Shown: piece after piece, positions 10,164-20,740 of the stretch
Position numbering within the stretch: the stretch's first letter is position 1
How the letters are laid out: each line of letters opens with the position of its first letter
Assembly (NCBI RefSeq): GCF_000165425.1
Contig: NW_001798985.1
Location: 204,756 to 268,755 of the forward strand
Direction: 5' to 3'
Length of the DNA: 64,000 bases
Origin: Paramecium tetraurelia
Lineage: Eukaryota; Ciliophora; Oligohymenophorea; Peniculida; Parameciidae
Position numbers and translations under genes: made by a program
Notes under the pieces: generated by a model
Told to the model about the DNA's origin: nothing
The model's input: the letters and a program-made list of their open reading frames with translations, nothing else
Databases searched by the model: none

Positions 10164-12444
10164 TCATGATTTTCTTTGAATTGAGCTGATAGGTCTTATC
10201 TTTTATAATATCCTGCTTTGGGATTCGATTACAACTCTATTTTAATTGTATCTTCTATTTTCGATATTGTACTTCTGAATAGCTTCATCACGTTCTACAA
10301 AATAATCAATAAACTAACCTCTTTGCATCTATGCAATTTACTATTTACATTTATCCTATACCACAATCATTTAATCTTATAGTTCTTTAACCAGATCTCT
10401 CAATTTATTTGCATACGATCTTAAAGTACTTAAATCCATAGATGTAAAATTAATTTAATCAATTTGATTGTAGTCAATTTCGATAGCAAATTAACTTTGA
10501 GATTATTTTAATTATTTGGTTGTAGTTTTAATGGTTTTTTCAATAGTCGAAGCCTTTTTAGTAATCGTGGCTGAAACACTTTTTGTGTCCAAATATAAAA
10601 ATAAACTAAATAGGAATATTCCATTACTTTTTATGTTTAATTTTATTTGGAAGAATAGGCTTATCTTATTTAGGAATGCTAAAAGATTTCAATCCTCCAC
10701 TATAGCCACCTGTTTCGATTTTGTCTATGACCTTGTTTTGCTTTTGTACGATATCATAAAGATCAAGTAGTTCATCCACAATGTCATTGATTTATTATCT
10801 AAGTAATTTATGAATAGTGATTACTTTTTTCTTTCTCTATACTACTTGAAGGAAGAGAGAAAGTTCTCGATTTCCTTATTTTTTTCATTTAAATGATATT
10901 CATACTATTATTTACAAGTATCCAACCATTTTTAATGTTCTAGTTTTATCTAGTCCAATTACTTGTTGAATTCCTTTTCAGCTTCATTTCTTGCTTGTCT
11001 TCTTAGATCTTGTAACTTTTGATTTTCTGAAAGCTTGGTCAATGCAGTTTAAGGGAGATTAATGATTGAAGTGACCTTATCTTCCAAAAGATTTTTGGAC
11101 TCATCTTGCAATTTCTTGATAAAATGATCTCTTTCAGAATTTAATTACCTCAATGCATCATCTCCACTCATTTTTGTCATATTAATTTAATCCTTCAATT
11201 TCTTATTAATTTCTCTCTACTCTATTAATTAGGATTGATATCTTTCCACTTTTTGATGGAAATCTTATTTCAATTCTTCATTCTTTCTGACTAATTCAGC
11301 AATTTCATAATGTTGCTGCTCCAATTATTCTTAAAGACTAACATTCTTCTACAATGCTTCCTATTAATTCCTAAAGATAGAGATGTCCTTAGCATTTTTT
11401 GCAGATAGTCTTTCTAAATCAATATCTAAACCAAGTAGCTTCTATAAATCCATAAACCTTTTCTTTCTATCCAAATTCAATTGTTCTATTTTCTATTTGT
11501 ATTCTTATATTTCTTCTTACAACCTTTTGATTACTTTATCTTATTGTGAATTATTAGGGGTGTCTAACCCTTAAGGAGATTGCTATTTTCGAATTTAAAC
11601 TTAGACATTCTTTGTCCTATCCAGATATTATAATGTAAGTAAACATTCTTCATAATTTGATTGACTTGGATTGATTGTTCCAATTAAAATGACTTAAGTA
11701 TTATTATCAATAATTAAGGCTGAAGTTAATTTTGACTCTCTTTTTGGAATAACCTTATTTTGATTGAATAAGTTTAAACATTTGTTCAAAACCTGATGAC
11801 TTGATGTTACCATAATGGCTTCTTAATACTTTTCACCTTCCGTTATATTCTTAGCCACTCTTTCAGATCCTGCCAAATCTACAAACTAAATTTTAGTATC
11901 CTTGTTCAAATACAATGTAATTATAACATGTGTCCTCACTTATCGTTTAATGTCTGTTTTCCTAACAATTTTGATCATATCCCATAGATCATTAATTAAC
12001 ATAATTTGCCTTCTTGTGAAATCTTCAGTTACAAGATTAGTATTAAGATCCTTGATCTAATCAATGTAGATCTCCTGAAATGATGCTTCAACCACCTGAC
12101 TTTTTTCTAACATTGTTTATACAAATAATGGAACTATCCCTGGGTTTTGGACATTTCCAAATAACGAATAACTTTTTCCACTTCCTGATTAACCGTACGA
12201 TAGAATGCAGGCATTTTTATTTAAACAGTCAAAATTGAACACCTCATCGAAAAGCTCTTTTTGAGTAGAAGTTGATGGAAATATCTTATCGTAACAGTAC
12301 TATTACCACTCAGCTTATTTATTGGTAGGATCCTAAGTGCTTTACAAGAAATACTTTGATGGAAATGGTATTCTAGTTGATATTCATCATGGATTAATCA
12401 TAATCAATTGGTCTTACTCTTAAATAAACTTTATAATTATTCAT
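10164..12444 (-). CDS. divergent kinesin motor protein, 736 aa
   Basis: Three introns (22, 26 and 22 nt) give 736 aa. The N-terminal motor has VYLRVRPID (residues 5-13), a P-loop GQSGSGKSYSLFG (77-89) and switch II DLAGSERVA (182-190), followed by LNKCLNLF and KLTSALI. The switch I motif (NxxSSRSH) is not conserved: the equivalent segment reads KRQVRTHVII near residue 160. The motor is short, about 280 residues, and is followed by about 350 residues of coiled coil and a basic tail. The subfamily is unclear. The start ATG lies only 5 nt after the stop of the upstream SHIPPO gene. Confidence 0.85.
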
Positions 12445-12449
12445 ATAAA

Positions 12450-13215
12450 TCAGTATATTCCAAATTCTCCTGCTATTTAATATTTCCCAGGACCAGGAGT
12501 AATTGTTGCGTTGCTTCCAAAACGTTACACTTTTGAAAACTTGGTTACTTGACAATTACTCCAATTAGAATTAGCATATTTTGGTGACATTTCAGTTCTG
12601 GGTCTATATTCCAAAGGTCCAGGGGTATCCTCTATTGTCTACCCTGATCTCCCAGAACCAAATCCAGCCACAAATGATTTGGAATGTTCTTTTACTTGAA
12701 TATCATACTTCCCAGGCCCAGGAGCACATGTTTCATTCTCTAGTATAATGAAGTTCATGTACTTGGCAATAACTTTAATCCAAAATGTGGAGCCTTATTA
12801 ACCTAAACTAAACTTTAGGTTACTTAATAAAGTCCCACTGGAGGCACTTCACTCTTCTGTTTTGTTTATATTCTACCCACTCCCATTGTATGCTTTTTCA
12901 AATTGGATTCTTGAGTAGTCTTTGATTATTTGATTTAGTAATGTCCTGGTCCTGGAGTTTTGGTTCCCAATTTAGAGAAATCTACCTTGGAGCCTGATCC
13001 AAAAGAGACACCTTTATGAGGGGAAATTAGATCAGTTTTAATAGTGTAAAATGATGGTGAGTTACTAAAGTTGCTATTTACATGTTTTACTCTCTCTTTT
13101 CCTTGTAATTGAATCTGGGAGATTTTGAAAAGCTGTATAACTATTTGCTTCTTGAATTATTTAAGGGGTTCTATTTCACCTATTTGAATTATTCATAATT
13201 TTATAGACTTTTCAT
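12450..13215 (-). CDS. SHIPPO / sperm-tail PG-rich repeat protein, 238 aa
   Basis: Introns 13065-13090 (26 nt) and 12740-12762 (23 nt) give 238 aa. Repeats of the form (T/A)PGPGxY occur three times (TPGPGHYQ, APGPGKYD, TPGPGKYQ) with a degenerate fourth (TPGPLEYR). Repeat spacing is 45-75 residues, and phrases such as VSFGSGSK and VAGFGSGRS precede them. This is the ODF3/CFAP SHIPPO family, whose members line outer-doublet microtubules or cilium tips. The stop is 34 bp downstream of the end of the EF-hand gene start side and 5 nt before the kinesin ATG, all on the same strand. Confidence 0.85.
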
Positions 13216-13249
13216 TGATAAATTTAATGAATAGAATAATTATATGCTT

Positions 13250-13783
13250 TCATTTTAAATAAGCTTCAACAAATTACTACAAATTTATTTGAGGTGCTTT
13301 ATCCTTATCATCATCCTTTTAATTCGATGTATTGGCTGCATACTATAACATACCTTTTAAATCCTCTTCCGAGATATTCTCCCCTAAACTCTTTGCTACC
13401 ATCATCAGTTCCTCCAAACCTATATAACCATTTGCATCTCTGTCAAAAACTTCAAAGGCATCTCTCAAATCATCCTCCCCACTCTTTGCCTTCTCCTCCT
13501 GCATTAATAACAAGTTCTTGAAATCATCAAAATTTAATTCTTTATCTTCTGCTCCTTCTACCTTCTAAGTTTGCCTCAATTCTTTGACCATCGATTAGAT
13601 TTCATCCTAAGAGAAATTGTAACCCAAAGATCGAAAAACTGAAGTTAATTCCTAAACTGTTTTTTTCATAATATTTGATTTCTTACCAGATATACTTTTG
13701 GATTTATTTTTGTCAAATATTTCAAATGCTTCCTTTATCTCTGCTTCCTTCTCTGCCAAGTCCTCTATTGTTTACTATTGCAT
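13250..13783 (-). CDS. EF-hand calcium-binding protein (calmodulin-like), 167 aa
   Basis: One 30-nt intron. Two clear EF-hand loops are seen: DKNKSKSISVQE (residues about 24-35) and DRDANGYIGLEE (about 107-118), each with Asp at position 1 and Glu at 12. The segments between them (around SQDEIQSMVKEL and LNFDDFKNLL) match degenerate hands of the centrin/calmodulin fold. The C terminus is acidic (KDDDKDK). Family resemblance is to centrins and calmodulin-like proteins; ciliates have many, and the exact role cannot be told. The stop is 34 bp from the start of the SHIPPO gene. Confidence 0.88.
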
Positions 13784-14188
13784 TTAGAAATAAATTATAA
13801 AATTATCAATTATGATTTTAATGTTCTAAAATCAATTACACATTAACACATTTTATTATTTTATATTGTCTTCCATTTAAGATTACTATACAACATCGTA
13901 ATCCTAAAACTAAACTTAAACAATTTAAATATCAATTTAGGAAATTACATTTAAATTTTTGCTTTAGCACTCAAATATATAATGGAATTTATAAGACCAT
14001 TTTCAATTATAATTAATTAGTTGTTTGAAAAATTTGATGTTTTCTAAAGTAAAATTAATTTAGAATTCTAATCTATATTAATCAAAAAAGGGATTGAGGT
14101 CTAAGGATTTGTAAAATTAAACACAACCAAACAGAATTTCTATTGTTTTTATTAACAATTTATTATTAAATATTAATTGATAAAATAA
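13784..14188. other. gene-free AT-rich spacer, 405 bp
   Basis: Upstream flank of the EF-hand gene and 3' flank of the orphan gene, both minus strand. Nothing else is recognised. Confidence 0.45.
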
Positions 14189-15388
14189 TCATTTTCTTTA
14201 AAATAATGAAAGTAATGATTATGTTGAGCTCTATTCGGACAATTGATTGGTCTTTGATTAGAGTAACTTTTACAATCCTTTACTATTGAAATTCGTAAGT
14301 TTACGGACATCATCATCAGAGTTAAATCTAGCTGTTTCAGGATTGTCCTCCTCTGTCAATTCTGTCAACTTAATCATAGTATGTTCAGTTGCCTTTAACA
14401 AAGGAGTTGATTTCTTAATTGGCTAAGTATTCTCTTTGTTGTTTTCTTTCACTTATAAGATACTAGAGTTGGTTTATTGAGTTGATAACTCCTTCTTAGA
14501 ACTGTAGCATTCTTGATTCTTTTTTAATATGGATTGATTGCAAAAGCTGATTAGATTCTTCAGATGAATTGATATATCAGCATTTTGATCATTGGAATTT
14601 CCTGTAGTGCTAATTGTTTTCTAGCTCTACTAAGATTCCAATAAGGTTTTAATTTGAATATTAGTACCTGAGGAATTAGGTTTCAATTAGTGCTAGCCAC
14701 TTGCATAGGAGCTAATTTGTCTTTAAATGCTTGTGGTTTCATTGATTGGGGAGCTGCTGGTATTTTTATGTTTGGTAAAACTGTGAGAACTGACTTTTCG
14801 ATTTAAATCTTCATGAGATTATAATTGTAATCTTTTTTTATGTGTCAATGATTTCCCAACTATTTCTGTGTGTTATTTTTTCAATTTGACATTCACAATC
14901 TTTGTGTTAGGTGATTTAGGTTGGGGCTATTGATTTAAACCGGTTGTCAATAATTATTTTTTGATTCTTGTTGTGCTCTGTGGATTTTGCAGACGGTCAG
15001 TATTGAATTAATATTGTGAGGGGGATTTTTGTAGTTTATTTTATCTCTGAGAAGATTAAATCAAATTGCTGGTGGACGAATTGATTTGATTTAGATCTAA
15101 TTGAGGAATCTTCTTGCGTATTTGGATATCGAGATTGCTTTCTTCAATGAACTAAGGAAGGATGTCCTTCAATTATTGGGCTTATTGGGATGTAATGGTA
15201 ATTTATTCAATATGATTTTGACACTGCCTTGACCGATAATAGCATAATTTACCTTAAGCAATGGCAAAATCAATTAAAGCGATGTTGCTTTGACCAGAGT
15301 CAAGTCTAAATTTGAGTTCTGATTTGATTCTATGGTGGAAATCACTTGGATCAATTAGTAATCTGGCTCTTATTCTTTGGATAGGCAT
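14189..15388 (-). CDS. orphan protein, 399 aa, Ser/Gln/Asn-rich
   Basis: A single intron-free frame of 400 codons runs from ATG 15388 to TGA at 14189-14191. The N-terminal 110 residues look folded (RIRARLLIDPSDFHHRI, then ALIDFAIAQG and LKDILPQFIEESNLDI). The rest is low-complexity, rich in Q, S, N, T and K, with short basic patches and an acidic DSDDDV-like segment near the end. I recognise no domain. Such a folded head plus disordered tail is common in ciliate cytoskeletal or regulatory proteins, but no function is claimed. Confidence 0.65.
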
Positions 15389-16442
15389 TACTCTAAATAA
15401 TCCTTTTTCAATTGGCTTAAGTATAGCATTCTATGTACTATGATATATTCAAACAAATACTGTATTCTTTGGAATTCATATAACAAAATACAAATTATTT
15501 AATTTTAATACTGTTAGATTGATATAAATAATCATAATTCTTATTTTGAATAGTGACCCTCAAACTTTTAAGAATTTTCAATTCTATCATATTTCAATTG
15601 GTAACAATCTTGATTAATATGTGAATGCAGTACAACAAGACAGAGAAATTCACTTGTCGTCAATCATATTAATCTCACTTCCATTAACCTAAATTCTTCA
15701 TTTTATTGTCATTAAAATATCATCCTTTCAATAAGTTGATATATGTAATTATGGATTATCCTAATCTAGCTATAAAATAATCATTTAATCATTAATCGTC
15801 ATTCCTTTTAATCATTTCGTATTTTTGAACTTATTAATTATCTGCATTAAATCTAGTTCTTACATTTATAACCTATCTTCTGCTTATTGATATAACATCC
15901 TTTGGTTTTCAATACATATTTTTGCTAATTTTACTGAACTTAAAGGAAATCATGCAGCAAATTTCGAACATGTAATTTGTAGTTAATTTCAATCCTATCC
16001 TGTGGGTATCATAAATTTAGACAATCAATCACAATCTAAGTACAATTTATTAAATATCTCCAAACAAAATATATTATACAATAAAAAGTATTAGGAACTA
16101 AAACTAGAGACCTTTTCATTGTTAAATTTTCTATAATAAAGCATCTTGCAAAAAAATCAGACTTTTATTACAACATCATTGCTCCATAAAAAAATATCAA
16201 TGAATTATGATCCATGGTAATTTCAAAACTCAAAAACAATACTAACCCTCCTTTTAATTTAGAATATTCTTTAATTGTCCAATCTCTCATCTAAGGTCTA
16301 ACCATCATAATAATAAATCAAAAGCTATCCTTCAAGTTATATTGATTCACTCTCAAAATGAAATTGTATAAAGTTAATTATATTTAATTGATTCTTAAAA
16401 TGAAATTTATTAATTTAACTTTATTAATTATTTATTCTGAAA
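15389..16442. other. 1-kb region without an intact gene
   Basis: On the minus strand short TGA-bounded stretches read like coding sequence (for example VLKTKGCYINKQK around 15,900, and HINQDCYQLKYDRI around 15,600), but they sit in different frames with stops between them. They may be remnants of a decayed gene. On the plus strand an ORF of about 75 codons near 16,209-16,440 is weak. No RNA gene is recognised. Confidence 0.35.
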
Positions 16443-17360
16443 ATGAGAAAAACACCTATAAACCTAAAATATTAATAAAATTATTCTCCAGATGGTTACC
16501 CTGATAATAAAGAATATAAGAAATAAGCTTAAGCCTCAACAAAAATTGCTTCTAATAAATTATAAGAATTTTTTATAGAAATAACACCTACAACAGTCAA
16601 ATAATTAACTGATGAATTAAGTTTGTCAATTCTGAAGGGTATTGATGATGAGGTGGATCTCATTTATGTGCGTTTTGCAGAAACTGGCGGACATTGCATT
16701 GACCTAAAAAAGATGAGATTAATCAATACTCTTAATGGAAAATCCAGGCAAATTTATCATAAAGTTCCTTTCGGTAGAACACTACTTCAATCAAACATTA
16801 AAGTTTAAATATCACCTTAGCCCTCCAACAACAATAAATTATAATATACATAATACCATTGGTATGAATAGAGAAATGGCTAATTCAGACCTTTACAATA
16901 ATAAATCAGCGATATAATTGAAAATTTCTACCAAAATGCTTCTTAGACTGGTCAATCAATTTGTGAATTCACTTGGCAATAACATAGATTTATAATTGAT
17001 TTGAAAGAAAATACTCTTGAAAATACAGATACCTTAATTATCAATCACATTTAAAGGAGAAATATTTAAAAGCCATACTAAGAAATACCTAAAAAACCCA
17101 TTAGTAGAGGAGCTTTAAAGATAATAGTGTGGTAGTATTAATTATAGCCAAAATCTTATGAATGGAATAATTATGATCAAGAGAATACAGATGCGCTTGA
17201 GAAAGCATATGAAAAATACTGCAAAAACTCACGAAAATCAAATACTCTAAATGTAATGAGGAATACTTCAAAATACTATATTGATTTTGATAAGATGATT
17301 GAATACAATTTATTTAACAAAGAATCAAGATAAATTCGTAGATTCCTCGAGGAAGGTTGA
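16443..17360 (+). CDS. WWE-domain protein, 305 aa
   Basis: Intron-free, ATG 16443 to TGA 17358-17360. Two WWE units are visible at about residues 135-220 and 225-305: each starts with an aromatic strand (QYHWYEQRNGQFRPL; LKIIVWQYQLQ and YEWNNYD) and ends with a hydrophobic strand plus a basic ending (HRFIIDLKENTL to QRRNI; KYYIDFDKMIEY to SRQIRRFLEEG). A third, more degenerate unit may occupy residues 45-115 (GHCIDLKKMRLI). WWE domains of the DTX, RNF146, HUWE1 and PARP families bind (iso-)ADP-ribose. No RING, HECT or PARP catalytic domain follows, so this would be a stand-alone reader. Confidence 0.75.
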
Positions 17361-17437
17361 TACAATGATAAATAATATACTGCTAAATATTGCTATTATT
17401 ATTTTGGTTCATATAATTAAACATATACGTTAATCCA

Positions 17438-19500
17438 ATGTCAAAGAATCAGGAGAAATTAAAAAAGGAATTACTAGAATAGGTAAGCAGAGATGTTCAA
17501 AATGCCTAAGACCCTTAGAAAGAAGCATTTAAATTAGTGTAGAATGCAAATGAAACCTTTAAATAATTTGAATCTGCACTCAAAAAGCCATTAGATGATG
17601 AGATGTTAAAGTAAAGGGGTTCATCAAAGAAAAATGTGTAATTTGCAGATACCATAAAAACTTCTGCAGAAATGGATAGACCAAAATCGGTTGAAAATAA
17701 AAAAGATGAAAAACCAATCCTTTAACCATTATCCAAGTAAAATGAAACGAAAGCATCCCAACCTGAAAGATAGAGCAGAGCCTCCAAGAAGGAAAGCAAA
17801 GTTGATAAGCCTTAATAAAAAATGAATCCAAAATAAGAAAAGCCAATAGTAGTAATTCCAGAAAAGAAACCATAACCAAAGGAAAATTAGGAATCTAAGA
17901 AAAGTAACTTATAAGATTTGTCCTAAAAACCATAACCAATCACATTCAATCAACAGTAGGTTTAGGAGAGAGAGAGAGTAATCTAAAATTAAAAGTAAGT
18001 ATTCTCTGAAAGTGAATCTTCAAGTGGGTATGATGAAAGTAGAAGGGAGAAGGGAAATCATGGTCATTCTTGCAGAAAGCACTCAAAAGAAAGAGAAATA
18101 GCTAATAGATATGAAGAGATTATATTGAAAAATCAGGAATCTGCCTAATAATTATAGGTGTAATTGAACGAATAGAATATCGAAAAAAGTAAACTAATTA
18201 CAGAAAACATCAAGCTGTAAAGTATAAACGATATGCTGTAATAAGAAATTAAAAACTTGAATCAATAGTTGAGTCAGTCCAAAAGACAGATAGATTAATT
18301 GGATAAATAACTATATGATCTAAAGCAAGCCTCTAGATCTGAATTATTAATTGTTAAGGATTAATTATAGGAGTCTAAATTTCAATGTGCAGAATTGGAA
18401 AACAAGAATAATTATCTTAATAAAGCCAAAGATACATTTGAGCAGAATCTAAAGTAGTTTGAATCAGAAGTAGGAAGATTATAGAAAATTAATCTCTAAC
18501 AAACTTAGGTAGCAGCTTAAGACAAATTAGCTATCTTAGAGAAAGATGGTACAATTGAAAGATTAGAGAAATTAAATCATTAATTGAGTATTGATCTCAA
18601 TTAGATAAATGCTTTATATAAGGAAGTGAATGAGAAGCACAAAAGTTTATTAGCAGCGTATAATAGTTTAGAGAATTAGAAAATTACAATAGAGAATGAT
18701 TTAGAGTTTAGAAAGAAGGATCAGTAAGAAAATTTGAGTGCTTTAAAAGAAAAGATTTAGAAACTGACAAACCAGAAGGAGATATACGATGAGGAAATGG
18801 GAAAGATGCAACAAATAGTTAAAGATGCTAAGAGTGAGAGAGATTAATATAAATTATAATATGAATAAATGAAGGTGTTGTGTTCTGAATCTGAGGAATT
18901 GAGGAAGAGACTGAAGTTAAGAGAAGTAGAAAATGAATAGTTATAATGTGAGAATGATAAACTGAAATGGAAGGTGAGAAAAGATCCCAATGGCATATTG
19001 TCAGATCTCAAAATAATGAAGTTATAAGCAGAAGATCCAAATGCGAAAGTATCGATGGAACAACTATCGAAGTTGGATAACCAAGTCAGATAATTATAGG
19101 AGGAGAATAATAGGTATTGATTTATTTGATTTAATATAGATTAAGTGCAGAAAATAAGTAGTTACTCAAATAGATTTAATAAACTGAGTTGTATGTTCAA
19201 GAAGTGAAATCGATGTTTGATAGGGAGAGATCATTTTTGGAAGAGAAGGTGTTTAATAAAGAGAAAGAAATTAATGAGATGATTATTCGACATCGTCATG
19301 AAATGGCTGAAATTGAAAACAAAAATCAAGATTTTTAAAGGAGGTTGGAGAATGAAAACAAAGCCAGACAAACTCATTAGGCCTATCAGCAATAATCCTA
19401 CTCTCAGTACAATCCCTCTAGTGCGGTTCAACAATCGGCCTCTAAGGTCTCTCCTTATAGTGTGCCTTAACTATAAGCAAAAATTAAATCTTATATTTGA
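17438..19500 (+). CDS. long coiled-coil protein, 678 aa
   Basis: One 26-nt intron at 19114-19139. Residues 1-190 are charged and disordered, with many K, P, S and Q. From about residue 215 to 640 the sequence is almost pure heptad helix rich in L, E, K and Q (for example KLITENIKLQSINDMLQQEI), a long parallel coiled coil. The tail is Q/S/Y-rich (around AYQQQSYSQYNPSS). It resembles basal-body or cytoskeletal scaffold proteins only in general character. It starts 78 bp after the WWE gene on the same strand. Confidence 0.75.
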
Positions 19501-19521
19501 TTGACTTAAATATTATTAAAA

Positions 19522-20526
19522 ATGATTTATATTTATATTTTTGCTGCCCTTCTTGTGGTAGCCTTGATCAAATTTATATGGACAAGTCTTATCAGTCCAA
19601 AGGCTCCAAGTGCCTTAGAACCCAAGCATAAGCGGGAATATTTAACTTGCTAATTGATAGAGAAAACCAAATTGAGTCATGACACATATAATTTTAAATT
19701 TGCTCTTCCATCTAAGAAACATGCATTGGGAATCGAAGTGGGATAACACATTATCTTACAGTAATATAATTTCATAAATTTAGTGAGCAAATAAAAACAA
19801 GAGAGTATCCAGAAGGAGAGTTGGTGGAGAGGAAATACACTCCAACCAGTCCAGTTGATTAGAAGGGCAATTTCGATTTATTGATTAAGATCTATAGAGC
19901 AAATGAGCATCCTAAATTTCCTGACGGAGGTAAATTAACTTCTTGGATTGAAAATATGACTGTAAGAATAAATTGATATTTTCAGCCAGGAGAATCCATT
20001 CACATTACTGGTCCTGGAGGTCGATTGATGTATTTGGGATATGGAAATGTTTAGATCAATAAAATGCCATAATTATATAGAAAGAAATATAAAAGAATTG
20101 TGATGATTGCTGGTGGATCTGGAATCACCCCTATGTATTAGATCATCCAAGCCGTGGCCACAAATAATAATGATAGAACTCAATTAGCATTGCTTTTTGC
20201 CAATAAATCTGAAGTATTAATTAATTATTCTATCATGATAGTCAGACATTTTATTGTACAATTAGTTGAAGGCATATGCTTCCTTGAAAAAGTTGACTCT
20301 GCACTTGACTTTGGACAATGTAAATAAATTGTTAATTTATGATTAGCCTCCAGCATAGTGGGTTGGATTCTCTGGATTTGTCACCAAAGATATGACTGAA
20401 CAGGCATTTGGTAAATTGGATAGTCAGACATTGGCTTTGACTTGTGGACCTCCTATGATGAATTCATTGGCTAGAACAAATTTCTAATCTTTGGGAATGA
20501 ATAGTGACGATATTTTTGAGTTCTGA
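19522..20526 (+). CDS. NADH-cytochrome b5 reductase-like flavoprotein, 300 aa
   Basis: Four introns (23, 24, 28 and 27 nt) give 300 aa. The N terminus is a single membrane anchor (residues 3-22), as in microsomal b5 reductase. Then come the FAD domain with RKYTPTSP (flavin-binding RxYTP/S motif), GGKLTSWIENMTPGESI, and GPGGRLMYLG, and the NADH domain with MIAGGSGITPMYQ, ALLFANKSE and ALTCGPPMMN, with the C terminus EF. The order, motifs and length fit the family, which transfers electrons from NADH to cytochrome b5 for fatty-acid desaturation and related reactions. The gene starts only 21 bp after the preceding stop. Confidence 0.92.
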
Positions 20527-20740
20527 GAAGAGAAAATAGTGTCAATTGACAGTTTAATATATAGAAATCATATTTATTTTAATTCTTTGTGAATTATAAT
20601 TGGATATGAGAGTGGTTTCTTGAGAGGGGAGACGAAAGAAAGGGAAGATGCAAACAGAATTTATATATATACTGGATAATATAAATTATAAAGTATTCGT
20701 TTTTAAGAGAATTGACGATTAGCATTAATATTAATATAAT

